Source of the DNA: Kazachstania africana CBS 2517
Taxonomy: Eukaryota > Ascomycota > Saccharomycetes > Saccharomycetales > Saccharomycetaceae
DNA length: 64,000 bases
Reading direction: 5' to 3'
NCBI RefSeq assembly: GCF_000304475.1
Contig: NC_018948.1
Span: 543,728-607,727 of the forward strand
Both the position numbers and the translations under genes were made by a program. Below the pieces are notes generated by a model. It was given only the letters and a program-made list of their open reading frames with translations, ran no database searches and had not been told where the DNA came from. Shown here piece by piece: positions 53,778 through 63,879 of this stretch. Every line of letters starts with the position of its first letter. Within the stretch, counting starts at the first letter, position 1.

Positions 53778-54737
53778 TTTTTCTAGTTCAATGGTGGCTA
53801 CTGCGACAAAAAGATATAAAGTGACCAACAAAATTAATTAAAAGACTCTTCATCCATGAAGAACCTCAAATTTTCCGGACCTTAGTGTTTTTTATTGGTA
53901 TATATATTATAAAATATAAACGACAAGAGGATCTGATTTGGTATAAAAATGCGGCATTATATTTCACCGAGACTCAAACAGGACATGAATGAAAAGTTCC
54001 TATGATCATAAAAGGGAAAAGTACATTTTGGTTGCATTGTATAAGACTTTAAATGGTAACTTGAACCGACTCCAAGCACATATCTTAGTTTCTGCTTTCG
54101 TTTTTCTTAATAAGGTAAGCAGCACGAGGGGAGCACATCATGAAACCGTTTGCGAACGCATAATTTTGATGAATACTTGGAAAGTACTTATTTTTGGCAC
54201 TCACTGATATGCATTTATAAGCGATATATTGTGTGTGTCGTCATTGAGCTGGTCAGACCACCTTGTGTAAACTAAAGTGAAGATGGTCATGAAACCGAAG
54301 AAATCAGGTAATTTAACATATTGAACAAAGTGGGTCAGAATAAGCAGACTTTCCTTCAATATCTTGATTTCGTAGTAAATGGTCCAGTCATGCTACACGT
54401 TACTCTTTCTAAAACTTTTTATTGTCATTTGTTTCACCGGTATAGTAGATTTTTCTCAACTATCAACTTTTAAGCAAATAGTTTAATAATTCATGTTGAC
54501 CACAAGAAATATAGCTTTTGCATTGCACGTGGCATTTTGTGGTATGACAATCTTTGATTCAATGAAGTTAATGACTCCTATTCAGTGCGAAAAGAACCTG
54601 GGTTAAAAATTAATTACTTAAGACAAAAAATCAAGGCGCATGCTATAACTATATATACCAAAGATCATAAATCTTAAATAAGCTGATATCATTAACAAAA
54701 TTCCTTTTAAAAATCTTTTCCGGTAGAAGGAAACAAA
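53778..54737. other. Spacer between the two family B genes
   Basis: These 960 bp have no supported gene. The upstream 350 bp probably hold the promoter of the 52842-53777 gene (TATATATAT at 53899-53907). Confidence 0.4.
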
Positions 54738-55685
54738 TTAGGCAGATACAGTACCAGCTACAGAGCCTGGTGCACCCCAACCGGAAATAGCTTCGCAAGC
54801 AACGTCATTGAAAGCTATTTTACTATTATGTCTAATGAATTTGGCATAAGCAACTGTAGATCCATCATGGTATAAAGTGACACACGCTGATGTTGTACCT
54901 CTTGGAAACTTGGTATCAATAGCTTCTATCAAAACAACTTCCAAGTCAGTACCTTTTGCAAAGTTACAACCATGACCATTTTTTGAATACTTGTAAACTA
55001 TGTAATCAACTTCTTTGCCATCAACTTTAACGGTGTTAGAATAGGAGCCACATATTTGAGTTGAAGAGTGCTTTTTATTTGACGAACCATCGGTCACAAA
55101 GCCGTAAATATTACTTACAATGGTCGAAAGGCTATCAGCTAAAGAAATAGCAGACAGCCAAAAACTAGAATCACTTCCTTTGTCGATGGTGCTGACTATA
55201 TAAGACTTAGCCTTCTTATAAGAATCAACAGCCATTTCCCTGTAATATCTTTTCTCAAAATTTTCGAAAGTCATATTAGAAATATTTGTACCCGTGAACA
55301 GAGCATTCAACTCACTAAAAAGTTCCATATCAATGTAACTGTACACCTCGTCAGACCCTTCCTCGTATAATTCGGAATAATTTGTGACGTCAATGTTACG
55401 AATAGCTACAATGCCTGTTTCATTGTTTGGAGTCATTAAAGATATGTCTTTTGTTGGATGATTGTCATACAATTGACTTAATAACTGAAAAGTGATATAG
55501 GGCCTGTATAAGTCATCAGCAGTGAGGTAAGGGTTTCCGGGAGCTGGTGAGAAGTATTGTGCGGCTGCCTCATCGGTATCGTTTAATAGTGTTGTGCTAT
55601 TATCCACAACAGATGCTGTAGCATAGGTTAGAAGGCACATTGAAGCGATCAAGGTTAAAAAGGAATTGATATTGAAAAAAATCAT
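54738..55685 (-). CDS. Subtelomeric secreted protein, family B, copy 2
   Basis: The product is 315 residues from the ATG at 55683-55685. A signal peptide covers about 1-24 (ILSMCLLTYATA-type hydrophobic core). Several N-glycosylation sequons follow. An amphipathic Ser/Ala/Ile stretch (LADSLSTIVSNIYGFV) precedes the complete cysteine module: C212, C240, C268 and C297 (28, 28 and 29 apart), with His273 five residues after C268. It ends SGWGAPGSVAGTVSA. It is the best preserved intact family member in the window. Secretion is supported; a toxin-like role is inferred from overall architecture only. Confidence 0.7.
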   Translation of the reverse strand: MIFFNINSFLTLIASMCLLTYATASVVDNSTTLLNDTDEAAAQYFSPAPGNPYLTADDLYRPYITFQLLSQLYDNHPTKDISLMTPNNETGIVAIRNIDVTNYSELYEEGSDEVYSYIDMELFSELNALFTGTNISNMTFENFEKRYYREMAVDSYKKAKSYIVSTIDKGSDSSFWLSAISLADSLSTIVSNIYGFVTDGSSNKKHSSTQICGSYSNTVKVDGKEVDYIVYKYSKNGHGCNFAKGTDLEVVLIEAIDTKFPRGTTSACVTLYHDGSTVAYAKFIRHNSKIAFNDVACEAISGWGAPGSVAGTVSA

Positions 55686-58600
55686 TGAAGTGGCTACCGA
55701 CAAATATTTCTATTGACTTCTACTCTCTTTAGGTTGAGGAAAAGAAAATAGAGAAATGAAAACTAAATGACATTGAGGAACCTGCCTTAAATAGAAACTT
55801 TTGATCGTACTAGAAAGTCTGCTTCGAGTATAGATAAAAATCACAATCAATAAAGCAGATACTAAAATTGATGGGAACGCACAACTTCAGATACCACAAG
55901 TGACATGCCACACGTGTGTCTCAGTGACTAGTACACTAATAGTAAAAAGTTAGCGGTACCAAAGCAAACCTACAATGACCTATGTCTACTAACTGATAGC
56001 TGAATATGTAACCTGCAGCAGCGTACTCCAAAAATTCCTTTCTTGTGTGCATCTCGTTTATATCTCGACTAAGAGCAAAATCTTGTGGTGTCTGCACAGA
56101 ATTTTCAATGCTACCTGTAGTTCCAGAAGCAAATGTCTGCCAGCATCGTCGTTTGAAGGGCGATATTTTTCGGTTGCAAAACTGAAGTTTTAGAGATTGG
56201 GACCCTAAGCAATAGCTTAATAAACGGCGGAGAAAATATTTGACGTCAAAAAAAACTTCGCTTGTTGGCACGCGCATTCTCAGGATGCAGCCATTTATTG
56301 TGAATCAAACAACTTAAAATTTGTGAAAGATCAATGACTTATGCCCTCTTTTAGTATCAAAACATACTAAACTGAGAAGGCATTGACACGCGAGAACTTC
56401 AAAGTAATGAAATCGTGATCGTCCAGGTGCTAATACCCTCAGGACAATGTACATAACTACCTCACTTCCTCTGAATCCAGTCGAGTAATGGCACCAAAGA
56501 GCAGACAGTAAAATATTCGGTTCTAGTTTCTAAAGGTCTTAGACTAGCACATTAGCGACTGATACATTAATACATAGTTTTTAATCCCGTTGTCTTGGTC
56601 TATATCCAGTTGCTAAGGGCACATAACACATTATGCATCGATATGATATATCTTGAAGTTTTATACTTACTTCAACATACCTGCTTATCTAATATGCTGA
56701 AAATGTAAACTGCCTGAAAGAAGTAAGCTACTTGGAAATATTACTTAACATTGGAACTTTAGTTTATTTTGGTTTGAAGGATGCCGCTGCAAGATGCGTT
56801 CAATGCATATCTTGCTTTTTTGATTGCAAAGTAAAACTGTCTCTCTTCCGTTGCAATTGCAAGAACAGCTACAATTTCAGTAACATTGAATCAAAATCAA
56901 GCCAATTCGCACTGTAATCTTCATACGTCAGCACTATGGATCGGAACTCCTAACTCGAGCCAAAAAAACTGAACTTGAAAATAGATTTCTGCGACTAGCT
57001 TTTGTTGGCGTACGTTAGATACCGGACAGGGACCTTTTGTAGCCATAGTAGGACTATTGTTTATTTGGGTCATAATTACAGCAACAAACACTGGACAGTA
57101 AAGTAGTTATTATATACTCCAATCATCTATGGTATAAAATATATACGGGAGAAAGAAAGTCTAATAGATAAAAAAAGATAGAAGATATAAGGCCTTATAT
57201 ATGTTGGCTTTGGCGCGATTGTACACATACATTGAATATGTGTCACGGAAGGGCCACTAGTTTCAAGATGAAGGCAATTGGATTCTTTGGGAGATGAAAG
57301 AAAAAATTATTAAATTTGAGATTAATTGAGGGTTTCTCCAAAGTATGTGCAATCTCTTTCATAAAGTTAGCATTGAATTTCAATGGTATAGAAGAAAAAC
57401 ACTAGTTTTATTTGGGATCATAACTCATGTCCCCTTTCTGGTAACCTGTTGACCCTCCAATAGCGAGACAATAATGAATACACCCAGTAGTTTTGCATTA
57501 GTGTTAACTGATATGCTATGATTACTAAAATCACTTTTGTCACATAAAACACCTACTAATCAACGTTCTTATTACATTGCGACTAAGCAGACTGTTGTAT
57601 AATTGAAGGAAATGACCAACTAAATTTCTTATAACCTTAGTAAATCAGTAGTTTCTAGATTCATCGTTAAAATAGTTGGTAATTGTATTTGGTTAGTTTC
57701 TTGATGCCAATGCCTTTAATCACTCCGTCATAAACAGTGAACTTGTAAACTATTGCCGTCACACCGGACACTGTAACAACACATATTCTTACGACCTTTT
57801 TACCCAAATATCTATAACCTCTTCATAGCAGCAGGAAAGCAATCAGAGTATGCTACCAATACTAATATCATTTAAAGCTGTTTTAACAATTACTACGGTT
57901 TCCCATAGAAACATGACCCATCTGTCTGGTGGCACCAGAACTATACTAAGGTCGCATTTATTACCGTAGAATTGCCCAAGGCTTTTTCAAGATATTCGCA
58001 TCCTTCGCAAAGGACTGACAACATTGACGAGGTTGCCGGGGCACCGCCAAAATGATCAAAATATATATACGAAATCTGGTATCATCTGCACAAGTTACCT
58101 TACCGTCCCAAGAACACTGACTTACTCTATTACATTGGGTTCCGTTGGAGCTGGAGTTTACAAACCATATATTCAATGTATACATAACAAGTGTGGTTTC
58201 AGAATAGTGTCACCAACTGTGCCTTCCTGGGTTTAAAATAAAAAGAGTAGTTAATATCGGTAAAGACTTTCCTTTGGTAGAGAAATGCTATTGTACCATA
58301 TGAAATGAAGGGAAAGAGTAACTCGAAGAATATTTAGAGTGTTACTAATATCTCAACGTTACCAGTTATTCTATCGATGGGAAATGCTTCTTCCATATGT
58401 GGATAGTACATAGAGAGGGACCACTAAGAGTTTTTTCTCAGAATAAAGGAGAAATATCCAATATCAGCTAGGAGCCATAGAAAGAGAATAGAGAAGTGAG
58501 CAAGACGTACAGTGCTTCCATAGGGCTAGGATGAAGCAGCAAGCCATTGAAGAAAGGAAAACGCTCAGAAGTGCCATTAGGTAATAACAGTGATAGCTGT

Positions 58601-60611
58601 TCAGATATAAAACAGCCACATATTTTCACTCCTATATAAATAAATTAGCATATTAGGAATGCAGACACCAAGAGTAAATGCTGTACCGAGTGCATGAAGT
58701 ACGTGAATTAACATACGTTCCTACGCCACCGCATTTGGTGAAACTTACAACTCGCCAAAACGGTCAGCGACAATTACGCTATTTACATATTCTTGTGGTG
58801 CTGTCACTTTGTAAAACTGCCTAGATAATTGGGTGAATCTGACAAAATGAAAAAAGCAAGTATTCTATCATAGCAAACATGCTGTCACTAAGGTTATTAG
58901 GTGCTATGACACTGGGATATGATATTTCAGAGGAAGATGTGAACTATAGTAACAGATTGATATGTAGTTTGTAGTTCTAACACGACCTATTGCTTCCGGA
59001 GATAAGGAATTTGTGCTTTCTTTTCACAGAAACTGCCTCGAATAACATGGTTTGTAACAGTTTAACCCACATTTGTAAATATTGTATTCAATATCTCGTG
59101 CAAAAATGCGATTTGTTGTGTCTGTTTTTTTAAGTACGAAACTTATACAAGAAGGATACATTTGTAACGCAGAGATTCGCCTCTCATGTTTTTTCCGTTC
59201 AGTCTCAATGACGAAAACATTAACACTAATATTTAACTGTACAATAGTACCTTCTGCTAAAAAACTTTACGGCAGTCGCTATGGATGATACCAATTTATT
59301 CAAATGAATCAAATATGGTAACATGGATCCCAAACAAGGAGCAGCTGTGCCTCCTCCAACCATCTTGAGAACTCGCTATCCTTTTCATGTTCCAAATACA
59401 GATTATACAGGTGCACTAATGACTCTCATAATTAAAGGACAGCGAAATATATTCTTGGGTGGGTGGTAAAACACAGCTAATTATCATTCCACAATCATAT
59501 CTACAGTAAAAATAACAAATCTTGACGTATGAAAAAAAATGGAATGAGTTCATCACAAGAGTATCTTGATATCTACTTGCTACACATAATATTATAGGCC
59601 TAATGCAAGAAACAGTTATCTATTCGAAACCTGACTGCGGAAATCTGTTCCATTCCTCGGGCTTGTATTTGCGGACTTGGCGAATGGTAAAAAAACACTG
59701 ATTATCCTATTCGGAAAACATTTACTAAAGAAGATACTAGCTTCCGGAAATGAAATAGAACTTCTTAATTTACTGAAATCAGTCTTCACGTTTGGACGGA
59801 TTTTATATCTCGTATAGGTTTCTTACCGAGTAACTTAGATGGCTTTTGAGAGTCTGTAAAATTTGCTATTTTTCACATTCTACAGTTATGGATAGTGCTT
59901 ATATTTGATAGGAGGTCTCTTTTTAATCTAAATATGTGTATATTTGTGCTGTTTCATGAAAATCCGGTGATAATATCGGGACAATTGTGGCAAAAGTGAG
60001 GTAGAAACTCGATAGAGTACGTGTTTCATTACTGCTGTACGGGTGAAATCCGTGGCAGATAATGTGGGTTGAAATATTTGCTTTGCAAGCATGTATATCA
60101 GACCGCATTACAACCTACATGAGTTCTTAAATATGCAGATAACATCTCTTACTTTTTTCGGCCAGATAGAAGTATTGCCGTTTGAAAACGGTGTACTCTC
60201 TCAAATTACTAGACGTATGCTTGTCTATTTTCCGTTGATGTATACCGGATCACCATGAAACACCAGGAACTTAGTTTACCAAAGTGTCTGACGTAGGCAC
60301 TATAATCAATTTCTTTTGTAAAGCCGCTGAGTGGAGTCTTTCAGCAAAAGAAAAAAAACTTTTGTCGCATCTTAATTTTCGAAGCATTTGGATCTCTATT
60401 CGTGTAATCGCATTGGGTTACAGTATAGCGAAATATAATATATATATATATTTATCGTCATTCTTCTCATTCAAACAGAAAATATCTATCAACGGCAAAC
60501 CAATGATATATCGCTATTGGTAGAGTGAATATTCTGAGGAATGCTCTATTAGTAATTTAAGCAAGCGCAGTATGGGGTTCCAACGGCTGGCAAAGGTATG
60601 CGGTCAATAGC
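55686..60611. other. Decayed subtelomeric region, no intact gene
   Basis: Nearly 5 kb carries only short open frames without family features. Possible relics of the secreted family are at 55936-56277 (N-terminus only) and 58024-58236 (a Cys-containing, signal-less piece). I see no tRNA, LTR or helicase-type Y' sequence. Confidence 0.45.
55936..56277 (-). pseudogene. Possible N-terminal relic of a third family B copy
   Basis: The ATG frame begins MRVPTSEVFFDVKYFLRRLL, which matches in spacing the start of the 54738-55685 frame read from its upstream TTG (SVATSMIFFNINSFLTLI). Similarity fades after about 25 residues and no cysteine module follows. Confidence 0.25.
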
Positions 60612-60857
60612 GTGATCACATTTTCTAGCCTATCAAGTTTGAGTATAGCCTGTTATGTGGCAACTAACTGCGGTTTCTCTTTCATAAGTACTAGGCACTT
60701 AGTTACTGGTAGTACCACACTTCAACAAGCTGGCTCATGCATTAATGCAGCCGCATCAATTGTTACTATGGTGGCAGCAATTTCATGGCTGTCAAAGTGT
60801 GAGGGCCAGAAAGAAAAGTATAAATGGAGAAGAGTGTGTTATGGTGCATTAGAATGA
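60612..60857 (+). pseudogene. Relic of the secreted family (amphipathic Cys/Ala segment)
   Basis: This is an 81-codon frame without an ATG. Its GSCINAAASIVTMVAAISWL stretch resembles the CASSVSNLATSLVLN segment in the broken gene at 47339-48345 and the LADSLSTIVSNI segment of 54738-55685. No signal peptide or complete module remains, so I read it as a fragment. Confidence 0.35.
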
Positions 60858-61275
60858 GATAGGATGATATTGATATTGATAGAGGATTTGCGGTATGTAT
60901 AAGTCGGATACAAGTAAGAAAAATATAGATAGTGCATAGACACAGGAAAGGAGCATTATGATAATCAAAGAATGTGATGAGATGGTTTAGAATAACAGTA
61001 AGATAGATATAAGTAAGGAATGCGATGTTGAGGTAAGATTGATATAGTGCGGATGATAGGATGTTAAGATAAAATATAGTTATGAAGAATAAGAAGTTGA
61101 GAATAGGATTAAAAAATATGGGTGAAGGTTAAGAAATATTAGAATAAAATATAGTTGTTAAAGTTTTATATATATGATTGGAACAGTATTTGATTAGAGA
61201 CGGATATAGACGATAAGGATAATAATGTTTGTTGAATTAAAATGAAGATAGGGAGTATTGTAATTACAGAGCTGG
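60858..61275 (+). repeat. Purine-strand-biased degenerate repeat region
   Basis: The plus strand is almost entirely A/G with interspersed T, and is built of loosely repeated words such as AAAATATAG, GATAGGAT and GATATAG. TAAAATATAGTT occurs at about 61070 and 61145. There is no coding frame. It resembles low-complexity subtelomeric spacer. Confidence 0.5.
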
Positions 61276-61455
61276 TAATCTAAGGATGTAAATGTTCTTT
61301 ATGGAATTTTTGCAAATTATTCTCATCCATTGTCTCAAGTGCTATGCCTTTGGAAGAGTCTTTTTTACTGTTAATTTTTCATGTTATTGCATTAAATTTA
61401 TTGTTTACGGCAGATAATTTGTCTCAATTTGGCCCGTTTGATCTTCTAATTAGAT

Positions 61456-61928
61456 TTATCATTATCTCTTGATCCATTTTCGTTAAATCCTGACATTGCA
61501 TACTTACATTTTCACTGCATATTTCCAATCTGCTCATTAAATTCACCTTCAGCTTTACAAGTTCATTCCATGCATTCACTACAAATCGACAATATGTTTT
61601 ATCCTCCCTCGTCGAAGTTAACAACACTTGCTGAAATTTCTGAATTGATTCATCAAATATTTAGTAGGTATACTTAGTGCCTATAAAATTTAAGTAAATC
61701 ATAAGTTTTAAAAAGGCACTAAGATTCAAACATAGTGTGCTTCGGCAATGTTCTTCATTTTCTATAATATGATGATAATAGCTAATAATGCTCATGTCTG
61801 AAGCTTTCAGAAGGACGATTGCGGTAGCTCTTTTTAGTATATGCAATGCTGTCTCATCGCTTTTTGTACATAGGAAGGAAAGAAGTCATAAATAACTATT
61901 ATCACTGGTATGACACTTTTCAAGCAGT
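61456..61928. repeat. Subtelomeric duplicated segment, copy 1
   Basis: This ~465-bp segment is nearly identical to 61951-62417. The copies differ by a few substitutions (for example CCTGACATT against CTTGACATT) and small indels near their right ends. On the minus strand both copies encode the same ATG-less helical frame (about 61424-61654 for copy 1; MSRLEICSENVSMQCQDL), whose origin I cannot name. Confidence 0.9.
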
Positions 61929-61930
61929 TT

Positions 61931-61950
61931 NNNNNNNNNNNNNNNNNNNN
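61931..61950. other. Assembly gap, 20 N
   Basis: This is a run of exactly 20 N between the two near-identical copies. A fixed short N-run usually marks a join of unknown size. Confidence 1.
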
Positions 61951-62417
61951 TTATCATTATCTCTTGATCCATTTTCGTTAAATCTTGACATTGCATACTT
62001 ACATTTTCACTGCATACTTCCAATCTGCTCATTAAATTCACCTTCAGCTTTACAAGTTCATTCCATGCATTCACTACAAATCGACAATATGTTTTATCCT
62101 CCCTCGTCGAAGTTAACAACACTTGCTGAAATTTCTGAATTGATTCATCAAATATTTAGTAGGTATACTTAGTGCCTATAAAATTTAAGTAAATCATAAG
62201 TTTTAAAAAGGCACTAAGATTCAAACATAGTGTGCTTCGGCAATGTTCTTCATTTTCTATAATATGATGATAATAGCTAATAATGCTCATGTCTGAAGCT
62301 TTCAGAAGGACGATTGCGGTAGCTCTTTTTAGATATGCAATGCTGTCTCATCGCTTTTTGACATAGGAAGGAAAGAGTACGTAAATAACATTATCACTGG
62401 TATGACACTTTTCAAGT
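61951..62417. repeat. Subtelomeric duplicated segment, copy 2
   Basis: Near-identical to 61456-61928 in the same orientation. Unlike copy 1 its left end abuts the N-gap, so the true left boundary is unknown. Confidence 0.9.
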
Positions 62418-62463
62418 CATTTTGTTCTCTCAATTGAAATAGAATATGACGTGGCACAAAAGA

Positions 62464-62780
62464 NNNNNNNNNNNNNNNNNNNNNNNNNNNNNNNNNNNNN
62501 NNNNNNNNNNNNNNNNNNNNNNNNNNNNNNNNNNNNNNNNNNNNNNNNNNNNNNNNNNNNNNNNNNNNNNNNNNNNNNNNNNNNNNNNNNNNNNNNNNNN
62601 NNNNNNNNNNNNNNNNNNNNNNNNNNNNNNNNNNNNNNNNNNNNNNNNNNNNNNNNNNNNNNNNNNNNNNNNNNNNNNNNNNNNNNNNNNNNNNNNNNNN
62701 NNNNNNNNNNNNNNNNNNNNNNNNNNNNNNNNNNNNNNNNNNNNNNNNNNNNNNNNNNNNNNNNNNNNNNNNNNNNNNNN
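62464..62780. other. Assembly gap, 317 N
   Basis: A run of 317 undetermined bases. Sequence on either side is subtelomeric. Confidence 1.
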
Positions 62781-62956
62781 GGGAGTGAGCAGTCAATTAT
62801 ATTTGCTATGAGATAATGTTATGAGACAGTGATTAGATCCATTATACGACAGGATCATGTCTCTGACGTTGTATTTCGAGTGAGATATCTCGCCTGAAAA
62901 TAGTGGAAATTTGAGATATTATTTCAAGAAGGAGAGGGGCTATGAAGTTGGTAGAA

Positions 62957-63085
62957 AGATATGTTGATCTCCTGAGTTGTCTGATTTGAAATATATAAGA
63001 GTCAAGTTCAGAAGAGACCAGAAGGTGTGTTTCGGGTGGGGTTAAATAGGTAGGTCCGTGTCAGGTGAATTTCACGGGGTCAATT
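62957..63085. repeat. Subtelomeric direct repeat, copy 1
   Basis: The copy starts AGATATGTTGATCTCCTGAG and includes a GTGGGGTTAA-type segment about 80 bp on. An imperfect second copy lies 621 bp downstream in the same orientation. Confidence 0.75.
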
Positions 63086-63577
63086 TGATCGGGTTTTTCT
63101 CGAGTCCCGGGGTCAGAAAAAAGATTGTATTCGTTAGATTTCGGCAGGATCCGAGAAAGAAAAAAAGATAATTTTTCATGAATGTTTGGTAGTTAGTTAG
63201 TTGAGCGTGTGACGGCGACAGTAATGGAAAGGTCATGAGGTGAAAAAGTGAGCAAGAGAAGTGGGATAAAGTGGTTTTATAATCAATTGAGTGTGGTGAG
63301 TTCAATAAATTGTATTAGAAAGTATGAAAGGTTCTGGAAGGCAGAGTAATTGAGATAAGTGGGGGATGGGGTTGGTCTGGGGAGGGTGTGATGTGATGGA
63401 TTGATTTAAGTAGGGTTCCATATGAAGAAGTATGTCCTCTAGTATTAATATAGATATCAATATATATATATAAAAGAAAGTCATGTCAAGAGAATATAGG
63501 CCAAATATGTCAGTCGAATTATGACGGTGACAGTGACAGGAATTTCTGGAAGTAGAAAAGTTGGGTATTTCATAGAG

Positions 63578-63710
63578 AGATATGTTGATCTCCTGAGTTC
63601 CCAGATTCAGAAAATATAGGTCATAAAACGTAAAAGTGTCAAAAAGTGAGTTTCGCGTGGGGTTAATTAGGTGAGGTAAGGGCCGTATGAAGTGAGTGTT
63701 TAGAGTCGGG
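63578..63710. repeat. Subtelomeric direct repeat, copy 2
   Basis: The first 22 bases match copy 1 exactly (AGATATGTTGATCTCCTGAG, then TT). The match continues imperfectly through a CGTGGGGTTAATTAGG segment. Diverged copies close to a telomere are comparable in position to X-type core elements, but no other shared feature was seen. Confidence 0.75.
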
Positions 63711-63729
63711 TAAGTGATAGAAATAGGGT

Positions 63730-63765
63730 TGAGTAGGGTTAGAGGATGGTTGTTAGGGTTAGAGA
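63730..63765 (+). promoter_or_regulatory. TTAGGG motifs (Tbf1-type sites)
   Basis: GTAGGGTTAG and GTTAGGGTTAG occur within 63733-63762, with an exact TTAGGG at 63753-63758. Tbf1 binds TTAGGG in S. cerevisiae subtelomeres. These copies lie about 120 bp inside the telomeric array. Confidence 0.6.
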
Positions 63766-63835
63766 AGAGTGGGATGAAAGTGGGGGTGCAGAGAGGTAGG
63801 GTTGGAAAAAGAAAAGAGGGCTGGGTAAGGGGGGC

Positions 63836-63879
63836 AGGGTAAGAGAGAGCAGGGTAAGAGAGAGGAGGGTAAGAGATAG
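63836..63879 (+). repeat. 14-bp tandem repeat beside the telomere
   Basis: AGGGTAAGAGAGAG-type units occur three times in a row, the last slightly degenerate (AGGGTAAGAGATAG), immediately before the telomeric array. Confidence 0.85.

Noticed and set aside
57961..58236. Overlapping frames on both strands with several cysteines
   Set aside because: They are too short, lack a signal peptide and do not match the secreted-family cysteine spacing; at best an unrecognisable relic.
61456..62417. Silent mating cassette (HML/HMR) near the telomere
   Set aside because: No homeodomain or alpha-box sequence was found in any frame.
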